From positions 1-62,202 of the forward strand of contig DXFU01000054.1 in the NCBI GenBank assembly GCA_019114305.1: DNA of 62,202 nt, given 5' to 3'. Positions 1-8,385 of this stretch are shown in pieces (the stretch's first letter is position 1; every line of letters begins with the position of its first letter). Position numbers and translations under genes: made by a program. The DNA comes from Candidatus Hungatella pullicola (lineage in GTDB: Bacteria > Bacillota > Clostridia > Lachnospirales > Lachnospiraceae). Under the pieces are notes generated by a model. It searched no databases. It was not told the DNA's origin and saw nothing but the letters and a program-made list of their open reading frames with translations.

Positions 1-91
1 CATTCTTTGGACCTCCTGTGCTTTTTATTTGTGGTTTGCAGACCTACATTTATTTTAGCACAGGAGTTTCTTTTATCTAAAGAACTTCCCT

Positions 92-110
92 CCCCCTGCA
101 GAGCAGGGGG
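92..110 (+). terminator. Rho-independent terminator of an upstream plus-strand gene
   Basis: An 8-bp perfect stem (CCCCCTGC / GCAGGGGG) with a 3-base loop is followed by TTTATTTTT on the plus strand. It probably ends a transcript entering from the left of the window. No convincing gene lies in bases 1-91. Confidence 0.6.
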
Positions 111-133
111 TTTATTTTTACGGTCATACAAGC

Positions 134-179
134 AAAAGCGCTCCCGAATGCAGCCTTCTGCCCATTCAGGAGTGCTTTT
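134..179 (-). terminator. Terminator of the nucleoside hydrolase/ABC operon
   Basis: Two 17-base arms (134-150 and 163-179) are complementary at 15 of 17 positions and lie 15 bases past the stop of the binding-protein gene. Read on the minus strand the stem ends in CGCTTTTGCTT, a short T tract. It could also work on the plus strand. Confidence 0.6.
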
Positions 180-193
180 CAATTTGTTGTGAT

Positions 194-1606
194 TTAGTCG
201 TTAGCCTGGTGGTATTCGTCCAGAAGGCTGTTGCACTGGTCCACAATTTGATCTATTGTCTCATCTATGGTAAGCTCACCCTGGCAAAATTGAAGCATTG
301 TGTTTGTCATCACTTCATCGATATCATTATATACCAAATCCAAGGGCTCCTGAGCAAGGGGTGATGAGGCCTTCATCTGATCCAAGGGCACCTTGAATTC
401 AGAATTTTTCTCATAATATGCCTTCATATCTTCCATTTCTTCTACATTTTTATTTACTGGAATATAGCCGGACTTAGTTGAAAGAATGAACTGCGCCTCT
501 GGAGAACTGCAGTACTGAAGTACATCCCAGGCAGCCTCAACTTTTTTCTCATCTCCCAGATTAAATAACGTCAGACAAGAGCCTCCCACTGCTGCTCCGC
601 TTGTATCTTCTTCTGTAATCTTGGGAATTGGAGCAACATTCCACTGAAAGGAATCTCCTACCAAATCATTAATAGTAGCAAGACGTGAAGATGACATCAT
701 ACACATAGCAGTCATACCGTTGGCAAATTCTTCATTAAGACTGTCTTCCACATACTTATACCCGCCCGTATGATTCACGGCTTCTACCTTTTCCAGAACT
801 TTTTTAAGAGTTCCGTCTTCCTTTACTGTCAGCTTTGTCATTTCTCCTGCACGGCCGCCTTCATTATCTCCCACAAAAGAATCCTGAGACTGCTGAACAA
901 TAAAATTATCTAACTGATATCGTTTTATCTGCATCTCAAAACCATAGCGCTCTACCATTCCGTCTTCATCCTTCTTTGTTAACGCCTGCGTATAGGAAGC
1001 CAGCTCATCCCAGGTTGCTGGGGGCGCGTCAAATCCCGCCTCCTCCAAAGCCTCCTCATTATAATACAGAAGAAGATTGGAATTTGCAAAGGGAACTGCC
1101 ATCAGCTTTCCATCAGCGGTACAGGAGCGAAGCATCGGTTCATAGAAATCTTCTTTGGTCACCAAACTGCCCTCCTGTTCCATCATTTCTGTAAGATCCA
1201 CTGTCCACTCTAAGTCCATCATACTTGGGATTGTGGATGTCAGGCCCTGATTAATATCCGGAGCGTTTTTTGTGTCCTTTGTCTGGTAAGCCAAAATCAC
1301 TTTATCGGTTCCCTCATATCCCTGGAATACCAGATCTACATAAATGCCCTTTTCCTTTCCTCTCCCATTGTTGTAATTATTAATTACTTCTGTAAGCGCC
1401 TCACCCGCGGAACCATTTAAACTGTGCCAAAAAGTGACTGTAGTCTGTCCTTCTGCAGGCCCATCCTGAGAATTTTCCTTTAAAGATTCCTCAGAAGCGG
1501 ATGTATTTTCCGCCGCTCCCTCCTCTGTGGTTTTAATGCCTCCGCAGCCTGCCAGCAAAGCAGCTGCCATAGATACAGATAACAGCAATATTAGTTTCTT
1601 CTTCAT
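194..1606 (-). CDS. ABC transporter sugar-binding lipoprotein (family 1)
   Basis: This is a solute-binding protein of a carbohydrate-type ABC importer, predicted to be anchored outside the membrane. The N-terminus is a lipoprotein signal: KKK, a hydrophobic run, then the lipobox LAGC with Cys21. An acidic Ser/Glu linker follows, then the family-1 fold signature VTFWHSLNGSAGEAL. At 470 aa it has the usual family length. AAGGAG lies about 6 bases before the ATG. It is the last gene of a minus-strand operon after nucleoside hydrolase and two permeases; binding protein last is less usual than binding protein first. The ligand is unknown, but linkage to a nucleoside hydrolase makes a nucleoside or pentoside possible (inference). 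Confidence 0.9.
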   Translation of the reverse strand: MKKKLILLLSVSMAAALLAGCGGIKTTEEGAAENTSASEESLKENSQDGPAEGQTTVTFWHSLNGSAGEALTEVINNYNNGRGKEKGIYVDLVFQGYEGTDKVILAYQTKDTKNAPDINQGLTSTIPSMMDLEWTVDLTEMMEQEGSLVTKEDFYEPMLRSCTADGKLMAVPFANSNLLLYYNEEALEEAGFDAPPATWDELASYTQALTKKDEDGMVERYGFEMQIKRYQLDNFIVQQSQDSFVGDNEGGRAGEMTKLTVKEDGTLKKVLEKVEAVNHTGGYKYVEDSLNEEFANGMTAMCMMSSSRLATINDLVGDSFQWNVAPIPKITEEDTSGAAVGGSCLTLFNLGDEKKVEAAWDVLQYCSSPEAQFILSTKSGYIPVNKNVEEMEDMKAYYEKNSEFKVPLDQMKASSPLAQEPLDLVYNDIDEVMTNTMLQFCQGELTIDETIDQIVDQCNSLLDEYHQAND

Positions 1607-1703
1607 AGCAATCTCCTTTTCCGCCTGATTTCAGGCTAATAATCTTATAGTCTTTTTATACAGCATTCCGGCAGAAACTTTTCCCTGATCCCGCTGTAGT
1701 CTC

Positions 1704-2531
1704 TCAGCCTTTTACAGCTCCTCCCATAAGTCCCCCTACAATTTTTCTCTGGAATATAACAAATACCAAAATGGAAGGAATAAGAATAATAGTAGCGGCA
1801 GCCATAACTACTCCATAATCATTCGATGCTTCTGAGTTAAGCATTGTAATTGCTACCTGTGCAGTGCGCATTTCATTTACATTCGTAACAATCAAAGGCC
1901 ACAAATATGTATTCCAGGTTCCAACAAAGGAGGAGATAAATACTGTTGCCAGAGCCGGAGTAGTCGTTGGCAGCAAAATTCTTAGAAAAAACCTTAAATT
2001 TCCACATCCATCTATATGAGCCGCTTCTTTCAGAGACACAGAATAGCTAAGAAAATATTGGCGAATCACAAAAATGTTCATAGCAGAAACAAAGAAAATT
2101 ACCATCATTCCCATATAAGTATTTAGAAGCCCCATACCTGCTACCGTAAAATAATTTTGAACCATTAGCACATCCGACGGAATTATCATGGTCCCGATTG
2201 CCAGATTAAACAATAATTTCTTTCCAGGATAATCAAAAAAAGCAAAAGAATAGGCTGCGCAGCTGGAGGTAACAATTCGTACCGCACTGGATACAAAGGC
2301 CACGATAAAAGAATTAAGCATAAACCGGAAAATCTCCGTTTTTGTCACTGCCTTGATATAATTTACCAAATACAGATATTTAGGCATAAGATGCAGTTCT
2401 CTGGACAAAATCTCAGACGGCTCCATAAAGGAAATAAGCACACAATAGATAATTGGAAAAATCACCACCAGTCCCAAAAACAGACAAAACATCTGAAAAA
2501 TGCCGCTTTTTACTTTTCTTTTAAGACTCAT
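1704..2531 (-). CDS. Carbohydrate ABC transporter permease, MalG type
   Basis: This is one of two inner-membrane subunits of the importer. The 275-aa protein has about six hydrophobic segments and the permease EAA loop (KEAAHIDGCGNLRFFLRILLP), where the cytoplasmic ATPase docks. The N-terminus and length fit the MalG/UgpE class (CUT1 family). Its start overlaps the end of the upstream permease by 11 bases, so translation is probably coupled. GAAGGTG precedes the ATG. No ATP-binding subunit is encoded nearby; CUT1 importers of Firmicutes often share one MsmX-like ATPase encoded elsewhere (known of the family). Confidence 0.92.
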   Translation of the reverse strand: MSLKRKVKSGIFQMFCLFLGLVVIFPIIYCVLISFMEPSEILSRELHLMPKYLYLVNYIKAVTKTEIFRFMLNSFIVAFVSSAVRIVTSSCAAYSFAFFDYPGKKLLFNLAIGTMIIPSDVLMVQNYFTVAGMGLLNTYMGMMVIFFVSAMNIFVIRQYFLSYSVSLKEAAHIDGCGNLRFFLRILLPTTTPALATVFISSFVGTWNTYLWPLIVTNVNEMRTAQVAITMLNSEASNDYGVVMAAATIILIPSILVFVIFQRKIVGGLMGGAVKG

Positions 2532-3396
2532 AATGCACCTTCTTTCCTTCCAAGGCCATACTGGCCGCCATCATTACCGCCGAAAGGAGAAAACAGATAG
2601 TGGTAGCCGCAAAAGCCACATTATAGTTCGTTCCCGTAATCCCTTTTTTATAGATATAGGAAATCATAGTTTCTGTAGCACCTCCCGGTCCTCCCTGAGT
2701 CAAAATGAGAGTAAAGCTGGCTGTCGTCATAGCATAGGCGATATCCTTCACACAAAGGAAAAGAATCGTGGGAGAAATCAGCGGAAGAATAATTTTAGTC
2801 TGAAGCTGTAGCCCCTTTACTCCATCTACATTGGCACTTTCCATAATATCATCCGAAATTCCTCTTAAGCCGGAAAGAATAAAAATAAAATTATATCCTA
2901 TATTTGACCATATCTGAATCATCATAATACTGAGAAGAGCCAGATCCGGATTATTCAGCCAATTAACCTGTATTCCCAGCAATTTATTAATGATTCCCAT
3001 AGAAGGGTTATACATCAATTGAAATATCATCGCCATAACAGAGGCAGATGTTGCCATGGACATAGCAAACATAGCCTCATAAGCAGATGAGCATCGTCTC
3101 CTCTTTCTGCACAGAAGCGCAAGAAAATATCCGATCACCATAGATACAGGAACCGTAACAAATACATAAATCAGTGTATTGATTATGGATTGAATAAATG
3201 TTTCATCGGTCAGCACTTTCACGTAATTACCCAGACCTGCAAATCCTTTAATGGTACGGAACTTGTCCAAAGTGAAAAAGCTGAGTATTTCATTTTTCAG
3301 GAATGGGTAATACACAAAAAGGATAAAGAAAATAAAGGCGGGAAGAAGGTAGAGATAGGGTTCCACTTTCTTCATCAGAGTTTTTTTCCGTTTCAT
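2521..3396 (-). CDS. Sugar ABC transporter permease, MalF type
   Basis: This is the partner membrane subunit of the importer, 291 aa, with six predicted membrane spans starting at YLYLLPAFIFFILFVYYPF, which is typical of the MalF/UgpA class. The EAA loop appears as MESANVDGVKGLQLQTKIILP. AGGAGG lies 6 bases ahead of the ATG. It overlaps the next permease by 11 bases and starts 20 bases after the nucleoside hydrolase stop, so the four genes form one operon. Confidence 0.92.
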   Translation of the reverse strand: MKRKKTLMKKVEPYLYLLPAFIFFILFVYYPFLKNEILSFFTLDKFRTIKGFAGLGNYVKVLTDETFIQSIINTLIYVFVTVPVSMVIGYFLALLCRKRRRCSSAYEAMFAMSMATSASVMAMIFQLMYNPSMGIINKLLGIQVNWLNNPDLALLSIMMIQIWSNIGYNFIFILSGLRGISDDIMESANVDGVKGLQLQTKIILPLISPTILFLCVKDIAYAMTTASFTLILTQGGPGGATETMISYIYKKGITGTNYNVAFAATTICFLLSAVMMAASMALEGKKVHYES

Positions 3397-3416
3397 GGCA
3401 TCCTCCTATTGACGTC

Positions 3417-4385
3417 CTATATGGCCGCCAGCTTGTCAAACAGATCCTTCATCAGACGGTCTCTATTAATGCTGTATACGTACCGAATAAAAGGTCTTCG
3501 TTTATCCTTACTGTAATGGTGGTCGTATTCCATAATAGGACTGGGTTCCAGACGATCCAGCATAAATTCATTGTCTACCAGCCAGCCTACTGCCGTCACA
3601 TCTGAAATTGGACGGCTCCAACAGCTTTCACCGCTCATAATAGCCGCCTCATGGGCAGTCTTATCCAACATATAATCACAAAAAGGATTCTTGCCTCTGA
3701 GCCAATACTCAAGTTCCGGTCCGGTAGTGAGGAAATGATCCACAACACCTCTTCCAGGAAGAAGCACAAGAGGAACACCGCTGCCCAAAAGGACTCTTGC
3801 CGCTGCCACATCCTGCTTGGCATTAAAAGAAAAGTTATCATGCCAATCTAACCCAAGTCCTCCCAGCCACACCACAAAAATTCTTTCCCTAATCTCTGGC
3901 TTCAGCAGCAAAGCAGAGGCAAGGTTAGTAGCTGCAGCAATTCCAATTATATACAGCGGCTGCTCCTTTGTATAATTCATAGCCAATTCAGCCAAATGGC
4001 GGGCTGCAGGTGAGTCTGCAGGTTCGGTTTCATTTTTCAGAAATGCCCCTGCTCCCTTATAAATGCAGTCCTCATACTCAGTTCTCCCCATCATGGAAAG
4101 AACTTTTTTAATCTCCTGATAACTTCGTTCCATTCCATCCAGGGGACCGCAGGAATGATGGTTGTCAAATGGAGCTGCGTAAATGGCTTTTAGATTAAGC
4201 TTTTCTCCGGACTGAATTAAATAGGCCAAAGCAAACTGGTCATCCACTTCGTTGTAGGTATCTGTATCCAGTACCACATCCACAGGGCCTTCTGGTCGTT
4301 TCAGCCTTTCAATGGATTCGGCCATTCCCTGAATATCAATATCATCCGTATAGGCAAAGCCAAAGGGGGTTGGTATTATAGGCAT
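3417..4385 (-). CDS. Nucleoside hydrolase family protein (IUNH type)
   Basis: This is a predicted cytoplasmic N-ribohydrolase that would split nucleosides, or a related N-glycoside, into base and sugar. The calcium-binding motif DTDTYNEVDDQ is at residues 40-50 and matches the family's DTDxGxDD pattern, with Tyr-Asn in place of the usual Gly. The segment IIGIAAATNLASALLL also fits the fold. Length (322 aa) is normal. It is the first gene of an operon with a sugar-type ABC importer, so imported nucleosides are plausible substrates. The variant active-site loop means a different ribosyl substrate cannot be excluded. Confidence 0.85.
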   Translation of the reverse strand: MPIIPTPFGFAYTDDIDIQGMAESIERLKRPEGPVDVVLDTDTYNEVDDQFALAYLIQSGEKLNLKAIYAAPFDNHHSCGPLDGMERSYQEIKKVLSMMGRTEYEDCIYKGAGAFLKNETEPADSPAARHLAELAMNYTKEQPLYIIGIAAATNLASALLLKPEIRERIFVVWLGGLGLDWHDNFSFNAKQDVAAARVLLGSGVPLVLLPGRGVVDHFLTTGPELEYWLRGKNPFCDYMLDKTAHEAAIMSGESCWSRPISDVTAVGWLVDNEFMLDRLEPSPIMEYDHHYSKDKRRPFIRYVYSINRDRLMKDLFDKLAAI

Positions 4386-4412
4386 TTTATTTTTTTCCTT
4401 TCTTTTGTTTTT

Positions 4413-4436
4413 CCAATTTTAATTTATTAAAATTGG
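4413..4436. promoter_or_regulatory. Perfect AT-rich palindrome, candidate operator
   Basis: Arms CCAATTTTAA and TTAAAATTGG (10 bp, no mismatch) flank the loop TTTA, 28 bases upstream of the nucleoside hydrolase start and downstream of its likely promoter. The position suits a repressor site, and the adjacent DeoR-family gene is the obvious candidate regulator (inference). A weak RNA hairpin is the alternative reading. Confidence 0.5.
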
Positions 4437-4448
4437 TTTTTCAAAATA

Positions 4449-4476
4449 TTTATATTTTATTACTACCACTTTTCAA
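4449..4476 (-). promoter_or_regulatory. Likely promoter of the nucleoside hydrolase operon
   Basis: On the minus strand, TTGAAA (4471-4476) and TATAAA (4449-4454) are separated by 16 bases. The spacer starts with AGTGGTAGTAA, an 11-base match to the element near the GH1 promoter at 58780. The rest of the 4386-4640 gap is AT-rich with no gene. Confidence 0.5.
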
Positions 4477-4585
4477 AGAATTAGTCAAGAATAAAACCCG
4501 TTTTTTACATTTTTTTTACATTCGTTTGTTTAAGCCAACTTTTGGTTCTTTATAAGAATTTTGCAGAAACTGCAAGCATAAAAAG

Positions 4586-4618
4586 AGCCATAACGCCTCC
4601 CACCAAGGCGTTACAGCT
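4586..4618 (-). terminator. Terminator of the deoR-type gene
   Basis: Arms of 13 bases (AGCCATAACGCCT and AGGCGTTACAGCT) pair at 12 positions around a 7-base loop. On the minus strand the stem is followed by CTTTTTAT. It lies 22 bases after the regulator's stop and insulates it from the downstream operon. Confidence 0.8.
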
Positions 4619-4640
4619 CCCAGTTTTAAAATCTCATATT

Positions 4641-5444
4641 TTATTCCTTATTCTCCTCCGTATCCACGTAAAGCAGCCTTACCCGAGAACTGCTGAGTTT
4701 ATCTATTCCATCCTGCTCAAACTTCACGTTGGTTACCAGATAATCAAAATCTTTCACAGGCGCCACAGATAAAATAGCAGATGAACGATATTTAGCCTCC
4801 TCCAACAACAGAATCTTACAGGAAGCGCTTTTCATGGCCTGCTTTTGAAACAGCATATCGTCTTCATAATATGCCGATAGCTGTAAATTCTGTCCCAATG
4901 CCGCACCGCTGAGGAGGCATTTATCTACATGGAAATTTTTTAACTGTGAGGAAGTCAGCTGGCCATGAGCAGACTGCTCTTCTGCGTTTACCCAGCCGCC
5001 TAAGAAAAACATCCTGGCACACAGTTTCCCCATTTCCAAAAGACTGGCAATATAAAAGGAATTGGTGACTATTACCAGCGTTTTCAGCAATTCCGGCTGC
5101 TCCACAAGGAGCTTCACTAATTCCACCATAGTCGTACTGCTCTCAATAATAAGAGAATCGCCTTCTTCAATGAGAGTCAATGCATTCTGGGCCAGCATCT
5201 TTTTTTCTCTTTGGCGCACGGTTTTACGAGAACTAAAGGTAGGTGTCTGTTCCCCTTCCGCAGCTAATGCCGCTCCTCCGTGTATCCGCACGATTTCTTT
5301 TTGCTGAGCCAGATAATTCAGATCCTTTCTTACCGTTTCAGCCGAAACCGATAAATGCTCTGCCAGCTCTGCCACCGTAACAATAGGATTTTTTTTCAAA
5401 ATTTCTATAATTTCTAGGTACCGTTCTTGTGCCTTATTCAACAC
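4641..5444 (-). CDS. DeoR/GlpR family transcriptional regulator
   Basis: This is a cytoplasmic repressor of sugar metabolism. The N-terminal winged helix-turn-helix runs over residues 5-60 (ILKKNPIVTVAELAEHLS, then SAETVRKDLNYL and RIHGGAAL, the DeoR signature). The C-terminal DeoRC sensor domain is like sugar-phosphate isomerases (VTNSFYIASLLE). At 267 aa it is full length. The start is GTG: AGGAGG sits 5 bases before it and there is no in-frame ATG nearby. It has its own promoter and terminator and lies upstream of, on the same strand as, the nucleoside hydrolase operon, which it probably controls. Confidence 0.9.
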   Translation of the reverse strand: MLNKAQERYLEIIEILKKNPIVTVAELAEHLSVSAETVRKDLNYLAQQKEIVRIHGGAALAAEGEQTPTFSSRKTVRQREKKMLAQNALTLIEEGDSLIIESSTTMVELVKLLVEQPELLKTLVIVTNSFYIASLLEMGKLCARMFFLGGWVNAEEQSAHGQLTSSQLKNFHVDKCLLSGAALGQNLQLSAYYEDDMLFQKQAMKSASCKILLLEEAKYRSSAILSVAPVKDFDYLVTNVKFEQDGIDKLSSSRVRLLYVDTEENKE

Positions 5445-5505
5445 TGACTCCTCCTGACTTCTATATCAACTTGGATATTTACAACTTTTCCATTTTTTGC
5501 GTTAT

Positions 5506-5534
5506 ATTGTAACATACCTATTTTGAATTTCCAA
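5506..5534 (-). promoter_or_regulatory. Likely promoter of the deoR-type gene
   Basis: On the minus strand, TTGGAA (5529-5534) and TACAAT (5506-5511) are spaced by 17 bases, about 60 bases upstream of the GTG start. Confidence 0.5.
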
Positions 5535-5558
5535 GTATTCACGGAAAAAAGGATATTG

Positions 5559-5590
5559 AAAAAGGCGTCAGGAATTCCTGACACCTTTTT
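5559..5590 (-). terminator. Terminator of the oligopeptide-binding protein gene
   Basis: Arms of 14 bases (5559-5572 and 5577-5590) with one G-T pair flank the loop AATT. The arms themselves supply T runs on both strands, so the signal may be bidirectional. It lies 50 bases past the stop codon. Confidence 0.8.
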
Positions 5591-5640
5591 AACCGGCCAA
5601 TGAAAAAGCAGGCCTGTCTTTCCTATGGTGTGTATTCTGA

Positions 5641-7308
5641 TTACTCCAAAGTTGCGTACATAAAGTACCAGTAACCATATGGAGAATGCCATGCGCCTTT
5701 CAGCTCTGGCTTCTGCAGATAGTAGTCATTGGAATATACCAGAGGAGACACTGCTGCGTCTTCCAAAATCAGATTCTCTGCCTGATGCAGCTTATCGTAA
5801 TGCTCCGCTCTGTCTGCAGTTATAGCTGCCTCCTGAAGGAGCTGATCTACCTCAGCATTGGAATATTTTCCATCATTGTTTCCGCTGGTAGTAGACATAA
5901 GGTTAAGCATATTAGATGGGTCATCGTAGTCATATACCCAGCCGCCGCGGCAGATCTGGAAGTCTCCGGCACGACGGGTTGGTGTGAAGGATGCCCACTC
6001 TACAATCTTGATTTCCATATTGATTCCCAGTTCTTTCCATGCGCTCTGGAAATACTCTGCCAGCTGCTTGTTGTAACCGGCATCGTTGGTCATATACTCA
6101 ATAGCGGGGAATCCCTCACCGTTGGGATATCCGGCCTGAGCCAAAAGCTCTTTTGCCTTGTCCAGATCCTGCTCAAAATTATCTACGTTGAAGAAATCGC
6201 CGCCGTTTCTTTCTCTTGTCACTTCTTCAAAGGAAAAGCCTTCTTCTGCGTCAGAGACACCGGCTCCTACAAAGTTGGTTGCCGGGGAAGCGGTTCCTTC
6301 CATCAGCACATCTGCAATATACTGACGATCTACAGCCAGGCTAAGGGCCATACGAACATCCGCATTATCAAATGGCGCTACCTGAGTATTGAAAATAGTA
6401 TAGCTGGTAGCCATACGAGGCTCTAAATGGAAGTCCTCTGTTCCCTGAAGAGCTTTAATCTCCTCTGTCGGAACATCCCTGATCATCTGAACCTCTCCCG
6501 TCTGATATGCGCTGTAAGCCGCATTGGAATCTTCCATAAGGACAAACTTTAAGGTGTTTAATGTAACCTTGTCCGCATTCCAGTAGTTCTCATTTTTAGC
6601 AAAGGTCATGTGAGAACCAGGAACCCATTCAATCATTTTCAAAGGTCCGTTGGACACATAAGTGGATGGATCCAAAGCCCACTGATCTCCGTTAGCCTCC
6701 ACAACAGCCTGATTAACCGGAGCCATACTGGAGTGAGTTACAATCTTATCAAAATATACACATGGAGCAGACAGTTCTACTACCAGTGTCTGCGCGTCAG
6801 GAGCAGATACTCCCAAAGCGTCTGTATTGCCTGCCGCTGCCTCCTCATATCCTTTTACAACAGACAGCATATCTGCCGCATAAGGAGCTCCTGTCATAGG
6901 ATCAGCCAGTCTCTTCCAGGAATAAACAAAATCCTCAGCTGTAAAATCAGAGCCGTCGCTCCACTTTAAGCCGTCTCTTAAGTGGAAGGTGTAGGTCAGT
7001 CCGTCTTCACTTACTTCATAACTCTCAGCCTGTCCAGGAACAATGTTATTTTTCTCGTCAAACGTAAGCAGAGTCTCAAAGGCATGGAGAATAATATTTC
7101 CCGCGTCAATTGCCGTATTTAAAGCAGGGTCTACGGTCTCAGGATCCGGTCCCAGCTGAACCGCGATATCTGCCCCGCCGTTTGCGGTAGTCTGTGTGTT
7201 TCCCGCTGTCTCAGTGTTTGTTCCCTGGCTGTTTCCGGAACCGCCGCAGGCTGTAAGAATCATACCGGAAGCCAGGACAGCTGCTAATACAAGCGCCATC
7301 TTCTTCAT
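5641..7308 (-). CDS. Peptide ABC transporter substrate-binding lipoprotein (OppA-like)
   Basis: This extracellular lipoprotein captures oligopeptides for an Opp-type importer. The signal peptide ends at the lipobox LTAC (Cys21), followed by a Gly/Asn/Thr linker. The family-5 motifs are visible: LGPDPETVDPALNTAIDAGN, FHLRDGLKWSDGSDFTAEDFVYSWKR and the lobe-2 stretch LAQAGYPNG. It is 555 aa from the chosen ATG, which has GGAGGG 8 bases upstream. The frame stays open 27 codons further but without signal-like sequence. It is monocistronic with its own promoter and terminator. The permeases and ATPases are not in this window. Confidence 0.92.
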   Translation of the reverse strand: MKKMALVLAAVLASGMILTACGGSGNSQGTNTETAGNTQTTANGGADIAVQLGPDPETVDPALNTAIDAGNIILHAFETLLTFDEKNNIVPGQAESYEVSEDGLTYTFHLRDGLKWSDGSDFTAEDFVYSWKRLADPMTGAPYAADMLSVVKGYEEAAAGNTDALGVSAPDAQTLVVELSAPCVYFDKIVTHSSMAPVNQAVVEANGDQWALDPSTYVSNGPLKMIEWVPGSHMTFAKNENYWNADKVTLNTLKFVLMEDSNAAYSAYQTGEVQMIRDVPTEEIKALQGTEDFHLEPRMATSYTIFNTQVAPFDNADVRMALSLAVDRQYIADVLMEGTASPATNFVGAGVSDAEEGFSFEEVTRERNGGDFFNVDNFEQDLDKAKELLAQAGYPNGEGFPAIEYMTNDAGYNKQLAEYFQSAWKELGINMEIKIVEWASFTPTRRAGDFQICRGGWVYDYDDPSNMLNLMSTTSGNNDGKYSNAEVDQLLQEAAITADRAEHYDKLHQAENLILEDAAVSPLVYSNDYYLQKPELKGAWHSPYGYWYFMYATLE

Positions 7309-7368
7309 ATTGTTTCCCTCCAATTGTTTTCGATGGCACGTCCGTCTTAGACAGACAGTGCGGGTTAT

Positions 7369-7397
7369 AGCATACCACAAATCTTTCATTCTGGCAA
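7369..7397 (-). promoter_or_regulatory. Likely promoter of the oppA-like gene
   Basis: On the minus strand, TTGCCA (7392-7397) is followed after 17 bases by TATGCT (7369-7374), preceded by TGG, an extended -10 element. The start codon is 60 bases downstream. Confidence 0.55.
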
Positions 7398-7442
7398 TTA
7401 GAAAATCATTAGCTGTGCTGTAAAATTGTTAACTGCGCCTGT

Positions 7443-8366
7443 TTATCCTCCTCTTTCCATCTGCAATTGCAAATTATTTCTGGTAAAATAATTGCTGAGA
7501 GCTGCAAACTGCTCCAGACTAAGGGCTTCGCCTCTCACAGACGGGGACAGCCCCAGACTCTCAATTCCAGCTGCAATCTGTTCTTTTGTAAAAGACAGTT
7601 CAGGAGAATTACTCAGCCCGTTTTGGAGCGTTTTTCTCCTCTGGTTAAAGGAGGCCCGAATCAGACGGAACATCAGCTTAGGATCATCTGCCTGAACAGG
7701 CGGTTCTTTGTGTCTTGTAAGACGAATTACCGCAGAACCCACCCCGGGTCTTGGAATGAAACAGTTAGGCGGTACATTGGCCACCAAATAGGGCTGTGCA
7801 TAGTACTGTACTGCCAGAGACAAAGCTCCGTAATCCTTGGAGCCCGGTCCTACTTTCATACGGTCCGCCACTTCCTTCTGTACCATCACTGTAATACTGT
7901 CCAAAGGAACCTCCCCCTCAAACAGTCCCATAATGATGGGAGTGGTAATATAGTAGGGAAGATTTGCCACAACCTTAACCGGCCGTCCTCCATTATACTC
8001 CTGAGCCAGCCTGGGGATATCTACCTTAAGAATGTCATCGTTGATAATGGTCACATTCTGGTAATCCTTTAACGTCTCATTGAGAATAGGAATCAGATTA
8101 GAATCAATTTCTACGGCCACCACCCGTCCGGCAGCCTCTGCCAGGTATTGAGTCATTGTACCGATTCCGGGACCGATTTCCAGGACGCAGTCCTCCTTTG
8201 TCACCTCAGCAGCCCGGATAATTTTATCCAGCACGTGAGGATCAATGAGGAAATTCTGCCCGAATCTCTTTTGAAAGGCAAACTGATACTTTTGAATGAT
8301 TTCTATTGTCTTCTGAGGATTTCCCAATTTATTATCCATAGATTTACCTGCTTTACTTTTTTCCAT
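7443..8366 (-). CDS. rsmA: 16S rRNA (adenine1518-N6/adenine1519-N6)-dimethyltransferase
   Basis: RsmA (KsgA) dimethylates two adjacent adenines in the 3' terminal hairpin of 16S rRNA, a late step of small-subunit assembly. The family motifs are clear: QKRFGQNFL (residues 33-40), the SAM-binding EIGPGIGT (63-70), and catalytic NLPYYI (135-140). The C-terminal helical domain is present and the length (307 aa) is normal. It follows tatD by 19 bases, the classic order in Firmicutes. The ATG has AGGATA upstream; a second in-frame ATG at codon 10 is a possible alternative start. Loss of RsmA gives kasugamycin resistance in other bacteria (known of the family). Confidence 0.97.
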   Translation of the reverse strand: MEKSKAGKSMDNKLGNPQKTIEIIQKYQFAFQKRFGQNFLIDPHVLDKIIRAAEVTKEDCVLEIGPGIGTMTQYLAEAAGRVVAVEIDSNLIPILNETLKDYQNVTIINDDILKVDIPRLAQEYNGGRPVKVVANLPYYITTPIIMGLFEGEVPLDSITVMVQKEVADRMKVGPGSKDYGALSLAVQYYAQPYLVANVPPNCFIPRPGVGSAVIRLTRHKEPPVQADDPKLMFRLIRASFNQRRKTLQNGLSNSPELSFTKEQIAAGIESLGLSPSVRGEALSLEQFAALSNYFTRNNLQLQMERGG

Positions 8367-8385
8367 TATGGTATCCTATCTAAAA

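Noticed and set aside
7-192. Short plus-strand frame of 61 codons at the left edge
   Set aside because: It runs through two terminator stems and has no ribosome site or recognisable sequence.
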